A DNA stretch of 64,000 nucleotides from Geosiphon pyriformis (taxonomy: Eukaryota; Glomeromycota; Glomeromycetes; Archaeosporales; Geosiphonaceae), in the NCBI GenBank assembly GCA_016748015.1, contig JAAOMT010000672.1, positions 75,428 to 139,427 on the forward strand, read 5' to 3'. Both the position numbers and the translations under genes were made by a program. Numbering within the stretch: position 1 is the stretch's first letter; each line of letters starts with the position of its first letter. The notes beneath the pieces are model-generated. The model saw nothing but the letters and a program-made list of their open reading frames with translations, was not told where the DNA came from and made no database searches. Shown in pieces: positions 49,101 through 61,440 of the stretch.

Positions 49101-51350
49101 CCAAAAGCTTGTTTTTAAATAACAAACAAACAAAAATATTTTGCCAAAAACTTTTACAACTTTTAATATATGTTAAACTAAAGAATAGTTTATAATCATA
49201 GTTATATCAGTATCACAAAAATCTTTATTCAAACCTAACATAAAAATTCGAATATTGTCAAATCTATTTTTAATCTATGGCCTAATAGTACATTTTAATT
49301 TAGTTTTAGTAAGAATAAAAATTATGTTGTCAAATTTTAAATGCCAACAAACAATGTTTTTTTGTTTAGCCAAATTGTTTATACCTCTAATATTACACAT
49401 GGCAATTTTCTAAAACAATTTACTTATTTTAACAAAAAAAATACCAAAAAACCTGAATTAAAGCACAATTGATTTAATCTTTTCAGAACAAAAGCAATAG
49501 ACATCTCAAAAGCAATTATTTTAAATTCTAAATCTTTTATCTTAAAAATTAGAATCTTAGAGCTGTTTATGCCCAAATCTAAAGTTATATTTATTGTTAA
49601 AAAAAGAAAAAAAGATGATATTTATAGAATATTCAAAACCATATTTAAATTTAAAACTGAATTGGAAATTATCAAACCAAATAACATAAAAAAAAAGATG
49701 AAAACAAAAAAACCAAACTTAGTCTATTTAGTCTATGTATAATACTTAATACCTAATTATTTAACAGTTCCAAAAAACATTTTAAAAAAGCCAGCTTACT
49801 ACCAATTGTAGATGTATTTGAAAAACCAGAAAAGTTTTTATTATAGTGTAAAACATCAAAACAACAAAATTCTAAAATGAAATTAACATAAATAATAATA
49901 GAAATAATTATTGATAATATTATTGGTACCTAGAACTTGTTATCAAAGATAGTAAATTGAACAATAGAAACATTTTTCTTTACTTAAAAATAGACCAGCT
50001 AAAAATAATCCTTATTTGAAATATTTTTTTTATAAACTTTTTTTAAAATAAAAGCAAATGAACCTAAAAAGTCATATTTAAGGAATAAATGTTTAAAATA
50101 TTCACACTTTTTACAATAAACCAAATTTAGTCTAGTTCAAGAAAGTTTTACATTACCAAAAATCAGTTTTGTATAAAAGACAGATTCCAGTTTTTTATTT
50201 AATTCAAAACTAATTACAATACAATAAACTCTATTACTAGAGTCAAATAATTAATTGATAATACAAGTTTTTTTATCAATCTTTTTTAACAAAGCATTAA
50301 GATTATAAGCAGTTGTTTTTATGAAAAAGATAAACAAAAGTACAGTGAATTAATCTTTAAACATTTATATATTATGATTTTTTATAGTTTTTATTATATG
50401 TACTAAATCTTTCTTGATTAAGAATAATTATTTGACTGCCAACTAATCTGCTTAATTTAATTCAGCAAATTTTACTACAGCCCAATAAGTTGCAATTTAA
50501 TTAACACAATTTAACCAAATTCAATTATTATGGCAATAATCATTTTTTTAACATATCTATGAGAATTTTTTTAATCATTACAGTTCAATTTAAATACATT
50601 TTTTGTTTTTTAAGATTATTATTTACTTTGATTTCTTTCTTTTTAGCCAATAATACAGTTTTATTCATATTTTTTTCTAATGTAAATATAGATCTGATGA
50701 TTTTTTTAAATTTTAAGAAAGTAGTGACACTTTTAAAATTATTAATTAATAAAAAAATTTTTCTGATTGCCTAAGTCTTTGCAATTACCAATTTATCTTC
50801 TACAGCTAAGAAATTAATGTTTAATGCAAAAGATTTCTTAACAAATATCTTCATCTAAGTTTTAATAATATTTGAGTTAATTTATTTTTTATCTAAGGAC
50901 ATTAAAAATTAAGAAAAAAGCAAAACTTTATTATTATTTGAACTGTATTTTAATATTCTGATAAGAAAGCCAATTATTTTACTAGTATTGTTTTTTTGGC
51001 TTTAAAAATATTTATGTTTAAATAAAAGTGATTTTTATTTTTGTTGCCAGCTTCATATTTAATATTATTATTAGCAAATAAGACTATTGGCACTTTTTTA
51101 TAAGTATCTATTTTATTAAATTGCTTAACCACTTGCTTGATTTCTCTAAATTTCATATTTGTTTTATCTCTTAAATGCTTAAAATTTTCCAAAATTGTTT
51201 TTTGTTACTAAACAAAACTTTTATTAACTGAATTTAATATCAAAACTCTTGTTGACTTTTTTTTAGACACAGAATTACTTATAGTAACAGCTAATTTAAT
51301 AACAAAGATATTTGTTTCTTAAGAAATAGTAAAAAATATTGTAGTAAAAA
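46159..51350 (-). mobile_element. Nearly full-length decayed LINE, minus strand
   Basis: Reading leftward: ORF1 start near 51,192 (MENFKHLRDKTNM piece at 50,974-51,192), ORF1 to about 49,500, ORF2 endonuclease near 49,125-48,874 (LLVTILNLY, FVILNCNFNE), RT near 47,666-47,445 (IWLVLQNIYKTYN) and the RT C-terminal block near 46,729-46,544 (LYDLKILKQIQTEK). It stops near 46,170 before RNase H, where the truncated LTR begins. Its left end overlaps in content with the copy at 40,791-43,609, so these are two insertions and not one split element. Heavily AT-converted. Confidence 0.7.
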
Positions 51351-52234
51351 CAGAAAAAACTTTTTTCAAAAATGTTGACTCTTGGGAATTTGAGATAAAA
51401 AAGAAAAAAAATTTTTTAATTTTTTTATTAAATATAATATAAATTTAAAAAATTAAATTACTAATTTTAAAAACTATATAATTAAAAAAATTAATTAATT
51501 TAGTCTAATTTTTTTCTAATTAACAAAAAAAATTTTAATACTATTTTTAGTTACTAAAATTAATTAATATTAAAAACAATTATAATTGTATTAAAAAACC
51601 TAAAATAAACAATATTATATAGTTAAATATTAAATTTTAACATAATTTATAAAACTTTATTAAAAATACTAAGCATATTTATAATATTAAATAAACAATA
51701 TTTTAAAATTATATTATATATTTTATAGTTATAAAGTTCAATATTTTATTTTAAATAAATTAAAAAATACAGTTATAAACAAAAAAATTATAAATTTTAC
51801 ATAAAAAAAACTTAATATAAAATTATAAACAAAAATTAAAAACTTAATAATTTCAAATTCAAATCAGTTTGTAATACATATTTAAAAACCTCAATATTTG
51901 AAATCTTTGAATTTTTATTACAATTTAGCATTTTTTGAAATTTAAAGATCCTAGATGAAAAGTTATGAAAAAAAGAGTGAATAATCTGTTTACTTTGGGA
52001 GAAATCTTCAACACTGAAAAGACTATTCCTAATCATCTACAAAATATCAATATAACAGACAATAGAAAAATGATAAACTATCGACTGTATTATGGTAACA
52101 GGATTTACTCAAAAAAACAACTTTACATGAATAAAAATATTAACAAACTTAAAAAATAAAGATAACTCCAGATTAACATAATAAAATGAGTCATTAAAAA
52201 GACTTGAACAAAAGAATGTCTATGCAGTGGTAGC
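51351..52234. other. Spacer between LINE debris and DEF1
   Basis: AT-rich to about 51,830. From 51,836 to 52,160 composition is more mixed, and 60-70-codon open frames occur on both strands, but neither resembles a known protein. I see no supported gene. Confidence 0.4.
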
Positions 52235-52261
52235 ATGAGAATATCCCCTCTATATTCTCAT
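52222..52261. other. Two adjacent stem-loops downstream of DEF1
   Basis: ATGC-AGTGGTA-GCAT (52,222-52,236) is followed by a perfect 10-bp stem ATGAGAATAT / ATATTCTCAT (52,235-52,244 and 52,252-52,261) with the 7-base loop CCCCTCT. The two overlap by two bases. It lies about 100 bp beyond the DEF1 stop and could be in its 3' UTR, or be a small RNA. There is no matching acceptor or T arm, so it is not a normal tRNA. Confidence 0.4.
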
Positions 52262-52361
52262 AATTATACGAAGAGTGTCTTTTTGCAACCTTTTAAAAGA
52301 AAAGACATATAACAAAATTTACGATTCCAGGAGATTTCATTGGTTCCCAATCAATAAGTAA

Positions 52362-53817
52362 TTAACTCTGTTGATTCCAATATTGGTTACGACTGGTGGG
52401 CTGATGGTGCGTTTGAGCTTGCGGATGATATTGCTGATGATGTGTCTGTTGGTATTGATACCCATTGAACATCTGTTGTTGCTGCTGCTGCTGTTGTTGG
52501 GCTTGCTGTTGGGCATAATAGGTGGGAGTACCAGGTTGTTGATGCTGCGCAGTGGATTGGCTAACTCCACTCTGGCCACCGGAAGATGAAGTTTTTTCAT
52601 ATCCCTTATATTGAGTAGTTGTATTCAAATCAGTACCATTACTGCTAGTTTTTCCTCCGGTTGAGCTAGGTCCCGCGGATACACCAGGTTGATTATTAGT
52701 TCCACTGTTACCCAAGAAATTTTGAAGTTGTGGAATACCACTGGCTCCACCATATGCTTTTTGATAGTCATGAACGCTTGGGACTCCTGGTAAATGATGT
52801 ATTCCGGCAGCAGTAATATCGTCATAACCTGTCGTGGATGAATGAGAATAATGATGAGGTGGAGCATTTGGCGTTGTGGGATTCGCTGGATAACCGTATG
52901 GAGAAGCAGCCGATGCTGATCCAGGCTTGGTCGTATGATGATGATGTGTATTATACATAGGATACATTGATTTATTTACAAATGGTTGACCATAGCCGGA
53001 TTGCTGATATGCCGGAGAAAATTGGTTCATATAATAATACGGATAATAGGGCATACCAAGAGCAGGGTAAGCTTGTTGTTGCTGGGGGGTTTGGCTTTGT
53101 TGGTTGGCAGTGGAGTTTTGGCTGGATGTCGTTTGATTAGATGTTTGACTAGCAGTACTCGTATTATTCTCAGGTACATATTTACTATCACGTGTCTGAT
53201 ATGCGTTAGATGAAACTGGTGAGGCTTGACCATAAGCGGCTGGATCAGTAGCATAATAAGCCTAATTTAATTAAGAATTATTAGAAAAAATTAATGATAC
53301 AAAAATCCTGTTACGTATTGAAAATTAAATATACCATCATGCGTTGAGCGTCAGCAGGTGCGTATAGCGTGCCGCCATATTCTGGTAAAGATTGCATTGG
53401 TCCGATTCCAAATCCTGAAAGTTGATTTGGAGGTTGCGTCGGTAAATACGAGCCATACGGCGAAGGCTCTCCTAATCCTAGATGAGATTGTTGTCCAATA
53501 TAAGCAGAGTTTTGTTCTTGTTGCTTGAAATAAGAAGGATTAAAGGCGGTAACACCAGGGGTAGGATTTGATACTGTTCCCTGAGTAGTAGACTGAGTAC
53601 TATTGACTGAAGGAGTAACATTTTGTATAGTTGAAGTTACGCCAGGAAGACGGTTAGCATTGTTCGTATGTGAAAGTGTTGAGGCTAATTGTTGCGTTTG
53701 TTGCTGTGCCTGTTGTGCTTGAACAGCTTGTTGCACTTGAGCAGCTTGTTGTTGAGCCAGTGCTGCTGCTGCCTGTTGGACTGATTGGTGTTGTTGTTGT
53801 TGCTGTTGTTGTTGCTG

Positions 53818-53856
<39 letters not shown>

Positions 53857-56415
53857 AGAGATACTTTGTTGCTGGGATTGTTGCTGTTGTGGGTTTAACT
53901 GTTGTGGCTGTACCGTAACATTCTGCGAGGGAGGTTGTGCCTCTGCCAATACAGGAGACTGTTCTTCTACCTTTGGAAGAGCAGAACCAACAGGATTTTC
54001 CAATTCGATATGTTCAATCGGAGGCGATGATAATCTTAAGCTCCCAAACTGTAATTCAACTCTTTCTAAGCCAGCGCCTGCGCTTGGCATCACGACAGGT
54101 GCATCTTGTTTTAACTTGCGCGCAGCTGCCTGTGTTTTGCCTTTGTTGAGACCAGGAGGTAATATCTCTTTGTTTCGTGGTGAGGCATTAACAACGGGAG
54201 AGGATGTGATCGAAGGAGCTGATTCTTCGGTAGGAGAATTATCTTTTACAAATTCCTTTATAATATCTTCCGTGTTAGCTGCGTCATTATCAATTAACTG
54301 AGGAGTTGGTTCCGGAGAAGGAGTGGATGAAATTGAGGTAGATTCGGGCAAAGGTTCAAAAGATTTGGGAGCAGGGGAATTTTGTAATGATATTGAAACA
54401 GATTTAGGCAGTTGTGGCGAAACTGCTTTCGAGATTTCTGGCGAACCTTTTGAAGGAGGGGAAACAGGTTCAGGTCTTGTTTCAGACTTTGGTTCTGGCC
54501 TATCAAATCCCCGTGATGCATAAGGTTATTAGACAATTTCAATTAATTGGGTATTGTATCCCCTATAGTAATTCAAGATATAATCAAAAACACACTTCAC
54601 GATTTGAGCCCAAGAAGTCTTGGACTGTGGTGGTATTGTCCGTGATATAAGAGGAACAGGTGATTTCGAAACCGACTTAATCGTACTTGGTCCAGGAGAT
54701 TGTATGAGATCATCAACTAATTTACTGTCCCCCCAACTGTTATTTGAGGTCCAGCTTTCTTTGGTGGAATCAAGAGTCCAAGAATCCTTAATAGGAGTGG
54801 CTCCCCAAGTGTAAGTTGCTGATGAGGCATCAGTGTCCCGAGTTTCCTTGGGGTTATCATTTTTAATGCTAGATATTACATTGTTTCCAAGTATATCATT
54901 CGAATTTTCGGGTGACAAGTGATCCTTAAAATTCTCATTAATGTTCCCGGAATCCCAGCTGCCGTTTGTATTTTTTGCCGATTTATCACTAGTGCCCCAT
55001 ACAGGTTTGGGACTTGTGGAATTGTCATTATCCCGAACAGGTTGAGGACTGTTGGACGTTTTTTCGTTGCTCCGGCCTAACTTTGCGTTCCCGCTGGCGC
55101 TATCATCATCATTGCCACTCAAAACCTTATTTTCGCCAGAAACCCACTTAGTAGGCCCGGTATCGGAGGTCAAAGTGGGATCATTGGAACTACTATCCAA
55201 ATTTCCAGATGTTTCATTATTAGGGCGAATATTAGAAGTGTTTTCCCCGTCCCATTTCGCCCGGGTACCACTTTTAGTATTAATTTCATTTTGGCCAAAG
55301 TTAGGCCCATTTTGTTGACGTGGAGGCCTCTTATAACCTTATAGAATGGCATTAAGTTTCCAATTGGTTGGATATTTGAATATTGGGATTAATCAACAGG
55401 ATTACTAAGGAATGGTTTAAAAAAATGTTTACCTGACCCATTTTCCCTTCGCTGAGATCCTTGGCGACGCTCACGATCGCTTGAAGGGTATTTGCTGTTA
55501 CGATAATTAGTCCCATCTAAATGGGAAAATTCGTTGTATTTTTTTTCTCAATAAACTGATATATCTAATAGCAACATTAAAAGTAAAATCACTAACCACG
55601 AGTGCGGCCGCGCTCGTTGTTACGTTCACTGTAACCTCCCCTCGATTGACCACGTTGAGAAACAGGGAATTGTTGTCCAGTAGATTTTGATTTACTATTA
55701 CTTTCCTTCTTATGCTTTTTCGATTTTACTTCACCCCATTGATTTACATGGCCTATCAAGATTAAGAAAACACAAAAAGATTAAAATTTTAAATCTTTGG
55801 ATTAATTTTTCGCATTTAAAAATCGATCGCTTCATAGGGTATAACTTCAATCTGAATTGGTCGATTTTGCCAGTATCAGAATTTATAACGGTTATTAGCA
55901 AAATTGTTTGTTTCGAGCACATATAATTTATATTGGGCTACAAAATGGCCATTTTTCCTATTGTTAGCGGCATAATAGCTAGAGGTGGAAATCAAAACAA
56001 GAGGTTTGGGCAAGAGTTGCAAAATGGAACGAGAGCTCCAAGCACAAAAGAACAAGTTATAAATGAAAATTCTGATATCACTAGAAAGCCTATCACTTTT
56101 TTCATTTAAGCAAGATAATCGCGACACCGAGAAAAAGTTCAAATTATCCAACAAAGAAAAGAATTCCTGCTGCAAACCTTCACTGATTCGGGCAACGGTA
56201 ATCTCGAGGTCTCCTTCGGCTTCTTGCAAGGCGAACAACAAATCCTCGTCAGTCCAATTTCCAAATAGTTCTCGTAGCGTGACCAGTGCATCTTGATATC
56301 TTGTTTTCAGTTGTTTCACCTCCTCTGTTTCTGCTATTTCGGCGATTGCGTGAGTATTCTTGTATCCCACTCCACCTGGGGTTGTTCGCTGTGTATCATA
56401 TTCGTGTGAACCCAT
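52362..56415 (-). CDS. DEF1: Def1-like CUE-domain protein with Q-rich tail
   Basis: Def1 helps the ubiquitin-dependent removal of stalled RNA polymerase II in fungi. Six exons: 56415-56178, 55752-55597, 55516-55433, 55337-54596, 54499-53335, 53261-52362; GT-AG throughout, total 1,094 aa. The CUE domain is at about 33-79 (TLRELFGNWTDEDLLFALQEAEGDLEITVARISEG region, split here by the first intron), followed by GHVNQWGEVKSKK. The middle is Ser/Asn/Asp-rich and ends in SWAQIVKPEP, a signature I associate with this family. A Q tract of about 22 (53,791-53,857) and a Gln/Tyr/Asn/Pro-rich tail follow. The start was chosen as the ATG giving MGSHEYDTQR; an earlier in-frame ATG exists at 56,478. Confidence 0.88.
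53791..53857 (-). repeat. CAG/CAA trinucleotide tract coding polyglutamine
   Basis: On the plus strand it reads TTG/CTG repeats. The tract encodes about 22 Gln within DEF1 exon 5. The end nearest 53,857 is a pure CAG run of about nine, which is the part most likely to vary in length. Confidence 0.8.
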
Positions 56416-58060
56416 ACTTTTATAGAGGTATGTGAGGTATTTGAAGACGATGAAGAAGGTCGGCTGCGAACCTTTCACAATCTGTTTTTATTCTTGAATT
56501 ATTCTTTCACAAACCGACTTTTGATCGGGTTGGGGTTTAAAATAGAGGGCGAAGTTTAAAAGTATAACAACGAAAAAAATTCGGTTGAACACAAAAAGGT
56601 CACGACTTTTCAAAATACCTGGGAAAGGAGCTTTTTCAAACCGAAGTCGATCAATTGATCAGCAGGTAAAATACTGGTAGAATTGGCTAGTCACTGATGT
56701 TCAAAGTCACCCGGGAAATCTCACTAAAAATTTTGGGGTTATTGCCAAACATTACATAATATTTGAAAGATAAAACGCCATTAAAATTTTGCACATTTAC
56801 ATTGTTTAAAATTATCAATATCAGTTATAATTATACAAAATATGAAACCATAATCTTATTAAAATAAACAAAACTATTATTAATTTACTATTGTCGAAAA
56901 TTTACAAAATAATAATGAGTTTTAACACTTATATTCTGCTTTAAATAATTACTTATACATTATGCGCAATTTGGAAAAATAGATTTTTGAAAATATTTTA
57001 TTATTGAATTTATTATAAAAAACCTAAATAATAAGAAAGTGTTTAAATTTTTTATGTAAATTTATTTTATTAAACAAAATAATTTGTATATATGTATATT
57101 AATGTTCAATTTTAATTATAATTAAATTAATTTGGTAATTTTATCGAAAATTATTTCTTGTGATTTATTTAATAAAATTGTTTATTTTTTACAATAATTT
57201 AAATTTTTAAAATGATAAATTTTTTATTTTTTATTGATTTTTTTATTAAAATAATAATAAAACATTTATATTTATTAAAACTTTTATATAAAAACATTTT
57301 TTTAAAATAATATAATAATAAACCAATCTTTTACTAGTTTTAAAACATTATTTTTGGCTTTGAATAAAAGTTTTTTTTTATTTAAATTTCTTTTTAAATA
57401 AACAACTAGAACTAGTTTTAATGTAATTATTATTATTATAAAAAGTTTTAAAATCTTTAACAATAAATTAATAATAAAGCTATTTTTTTCTTTTTTCACT
57501 TTTTTTATATTTGTTTAAATAGCCAAAAGACCAAAAATATAAAAAACAGTTTTTTTCTTAATTTAAAATAATTAACTCTTTTAAAATATTAAAAAAAGTT
57601 TTTTTTAATGTTTTTTAGAACACTATTTTAAATTTTAAATTTGTTTTTTTCTTGTAAAAAATAAAATCTTGAATTTTTTTTGGTTTTTTTTTAATATTTA
57701 TACAGTTTTATTATAATTATATTAATTATAGTACTTAATTTAAATTTGGTTATAAACAATAATTTATTTATTTTTAGATAATAGTGATAATAATATATTT
57801 ATTAAAGCTAATTTTAATTAATACATAACTAAATTGCTTAATATATTAAATTTTATTAGTTTTAAAAGCAAAACAAATTATATTTTTAAAGTATTATTAT
57901 ATTATACAAAAACCAAAACCAAAAAACAATAAAATAAAAAATTAGATTTATAATAAAATAAATCATTTTATATACATAAAATACTTAAAAATAAAGCTTA
58001 TAAATTATAATTAAAAGACAAAATTTTTTTAAAAATCAATTAAAACTTTATTATATATAA
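56416..58060. other. DEF1 upstream region and AT-rich desert
   Basis: 56,416-56,790 has gene-like composition and should hold the DEF1 promoter. From 56,800 to 58,060 it is almost pure A+T; short open frames (for example 57,302-57,499 on the minus strand) have no recognisable content. Confidence 0.45.
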
Positions 58061-59140
58061 TAATAATAATAATTATTATTATTTTTTATTATTTAATAAG
58101 TAAGATCTAAATACTGTTTAGTATAATATATTAAATTAAATAATCTAAATTAGATGTAAATTATGTATTTTATTATATGTAATCAGTTATTTAAGCCAAT
58201 TAAAACAATATTATATGTTTATATATATAAAAACTAAACTTTAAAATCTGAAAAAAATAAATACAATTTATATATATTAAAACTTACTTTAAAAGTTTTA
58301 ACAATTCCAAGCAGTTTAATTATATTACAAAATAGCACAAATAACAAACTGGTAATAATTATTAATATATTTTTATTATATAAAATTAGATCACTTTTTT
58401 TTATAAAAGTCTAGTGTTTAAAATAAACAAATCAGATATTATTCTTATGAGCTAATTTAAAACTATACATAAAATTTACAATTTAATAGTCAATAATTTT
58501 AGTATTCTTGAAAATTAAAAAAAATTTCTAAAATTAATTCTTAAAAACAAATTTTTTATACAAAGTCAAGTATATAATAACATTAAAAAAACATAAAAAA
58601 AGCAATTAAAAAACACATAAAAATAATTTAAATAAATTAAAAAAACCTTTCCAAATAGCTATATAAGTATTTAAAAGCTTTTTGTAAGTTTTACTATCTG
58701 CTTTACAAGAAAAAACATGATCTAAAAACTTAATATTCTTATAATACAAATACAAAATACTATAATAAAGCTTATTATACAGATGTTTTTAAATAGCCAC
58801 TGGCAGTTTGTAATATAAAGTCTTTATAAAATAAAAATAAATCTCAATTGTGGTTTTGTTTATAAATTTAGTTAATATGTAAAAATTAAGATATTACATT
58901 AACAATAATTTAATCTAGTTTATATTACTAAATAAGCTGTTTATTAAAATTTTAAATTCAGATCCAATCTTTTAATTGGCATAATAAATTATCTAAAAAA
59001 TTATATGAACAAAATACCTTATATTTTCTGAAACAATTTTACTATTATTATATGTTTTTTTACATATAAGGCCAAAAATAATGTTTAGTATTTTTTAAAT
59101 TGTTTTATTTTTTTCTAAATATACTAAAAAAAATTTGTAT
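58061..59140 (-). mobile_element. Decayed LINE 3' part, minus strand
   Basis: The 3' UTR signature lies at about 58,070-58,210 (inverted match to 23,254-23,389), with the tail on the left. The region at about 58,620-58,880 aligns with the VRKKLYNKRYSE...LC block of the copy at 41,344-41,571. There is no open frame. Confidence 0.55.
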
Positions 59141-59249
59141 ATATATTATATAATATTGTTTTTTTTATTTTGTTGTATTAATCTAAATAAATTAATTGGA
59201 TTTTTGTAATTTCAATAATAAATTTTGTTATAATATAAAAAATATTATT

Positions 59250-60400
59250 TTAATTAATATTGTAACTAATGTTTTTTATCTGATAACAAGTTTTTTGATA
59301 TTATAAAAGTTTTCAAATAGTTTTTAATATTGTTGTAACTTTTAGTATTTATTGTTGTTTGCTTACTGTTTTTGTTGATTAATAATATATTATTGGTATT
59401 TTTAATTTAATTTTGTCTTATTTTTAAAAGACTGTCAATATTAATATGTAATTTTCTTAGTTTGTAGTGTATAATAAATTTGTATTTAGCAAAAAAATCA
59501 GATTATTAGAATTGCTTTGTGTTAAATTTAAAACTTTTTTTGTTAAGCTATTTAAGAGCAATATTATTTATTATAAGCTTAAATTTTTTTTTATTTTAAA
59601 GATATTATTGGAAATATTTGAGAGTCCAAATAACAGTTGTAATTTTTAATTCTGTTAAAATATTTAAGTTTTGTTGGCTTAAGTGTTTTGTTAGTTTAAA
59701 CAATAACTTTTTTATTGTTTTAATTATTTAATTGTAATAAAATAACACTAAATACTATATAAAAAACATTAGTGGCTAATTAGAACTATTTATTAAAGTT
59801 TGAATATACAAAAATTGGAGCTGCTGTTAATTTTTCTTTTAAAATATTAAATGTTTTTTGTTGGACTAAAGTCTATTGGTATTTTATATTCTTATTAATT
59901 AAATAGTTAAAAAGTTTGGTAATTTCAAAAAATTTTTTGATGAATTTTCGATAATAAAAGACTAATTTAATAAATTTTTTTAATTCTGTAATGTTTTAAG
60001 AAACTTTAAAATTTTGTATGATACTGATTTTTTCTAAATTGAGTTTGACTCTATTTTTGTTAACTATATAACCAAAGAAAATTAAACTTGTTTTTTAAAG
60101 TAATATTTTATAATGTTTAATTTCAATCTTGTTTTTAGAATTATTAAAAAATTACTTGTAGATAAATCAAATAAGCTTTAAAAATTAATAAATAAATATT
60201 AGTATCATTAAAGTAAACAACTATTGATTACTATAAAAATTTTTATAAACAATATTTATAAGTTGTTAAAATATTATTGGTGTATTGCAAAGTTTAAAAA
60301 ATATAATATTGAATTTATAGTTTTTTTTGTATTGTAAAAAAGATAAAAATAAAGAGCCATTCAGAAGACATTGGTAATAATTAAACAGATGCTCATATTC
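59250..60400 (-). mobile_element. Second gypsy family, RT/RNase H part, minus strand
   Basis: Reading leftward: a VNKNRVKLNLEKI block and LKKFIKLVFYYRKFIKK (about 60,060-59,910; the FLG..SYYRRFIK region of gypsy RT), LTAAPIFVYSNFNK (about 59,820), and an RNase H remnant ending with NIDSLLKIRQN near 59,440 (NADALSRI in intact elements). There are many stops. It differs from the element at 3,271-14,025. Confidence 0.6.
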
Positions 60401-61440
60401 ATACTACAATACAGTTGTGTTTAACTTTTTCTATTGGGTTTTATAAAAAAGTTTTTATGGTAAATAGTTGTATAGTATTGGGTAATATTTGTCATTTTGT
60501 TTGAGATATTTATCAGTTTGTTTGTTAAGCTTAGTAAAAAGCAGGTCCTAGTGCAAATGTTTTGGACAGTTTTTTTATCTAGTGCATAGATTAGAATAAT
60601 ACTGTCTCAATTTGGTATTCAGATTCTGATATGTTGGCTGAATTTACCAGTAAGAAATTAGCTGTTCTATGCATATATTTAATAAAAGCCATTCACAAAA
60701 AACTGCTGGTTGCTGTTTGTAAAAAACTATATAACAAAAATTATTCAGATGTTTTATGCTTAATGTGTAATAATATAGAGCTGCCTAATTATGTTTTTAC
60801 TTATTCTAAGAATGTCTTAATATGTTTTAATATTCTTTTTAGTCATGTTAAACTGTAAAAATTTTTGGCAAGTAATTGTTTTTTGCCATCATTTTCAGTA
60901 TTATGTACTTTTTTTTTAAATGCTTTAGATATTAGCATGTATATGGTTTTGTACGAAGATTTTGTTTTTAGAGAGTAGATTGATAAGATAACATGTATTT
61001 TTAAAAATAAGAAAAAGATAATACCAATAATAATAAATTTTGTTTGCTGTTTAGCTAATGAGCATCACAGTTAGTTATAGTTGTTAAGATTTAAATTTAA
61101 TGCAAACATGGAAAAGAGTAACTTAGTTAGTAATATAAATGTGGTGTTTAATATGTTTTGTAATTTGTCCAGCTTTTTGTCTAATAAGATAATTTGTTTG
61201 CTTGGTATTGTTGAGTTTTTTGTAGTTAGTTTTAGTTTATATAAGCTGTGTTTGTTTTTCTCTGGTTTGAAAAATAGTGTAAGAGTTCTTATAAATATAT
61301 AGTATTGTCTTAATAGGCCTAAGTGATCAGTCACATGTAAAAAGTGCATGAATCATATTTAGTTTAATTTACTTGTTTGTCTTTGTATATTAGATAATAG
61401 TTGAGTTATACTTGTTAAATAAATAAATAAAAATTGTAAA
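60401..61440 (+). mobile_element. 5'-truncated LINE inserted in the second gypsy element
   Basis: From about 60,415 the frame follows LINE RNase H-to-C-terminus (a GNICHFVW block near 60,480, LAEFTSKKLAVLCIYLIKA and VCKKLYNKNYSDVLCLMC at 60,631-60,858, C-terminal block at 61,081-61,302). The 3' UTR (GATCAGTCACATG, 61,326) and a (TAAA)n tail (61,417-61,432) follow. The gypsy RT reads leftward on both sides, so the LINE split it. Confidence 0.7.

Noticed and set aside
40791-51350. One LINE split by the gypsy derivative
   Set aside because: The parts on either side overlap in content (RT C-terminal block present in both), so they are two separate LINE copies.
52201-52290. tRNA gene
   Set aside because: A D-arm-like loop and a 7-base loop are present, but there is no acceptor stem, no T arm and no U at position 33.
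53670-53918. Plus-strand Val/Ala-rich open frame
   Set aside because: It is the antisense of the DEF1 polyglutamine tract.
57302-57499. Small hydrophobic protein gene on the minus strand
   Set aside because: The sequence is nearly pure A+T with no similarity, promoter or context to support it.
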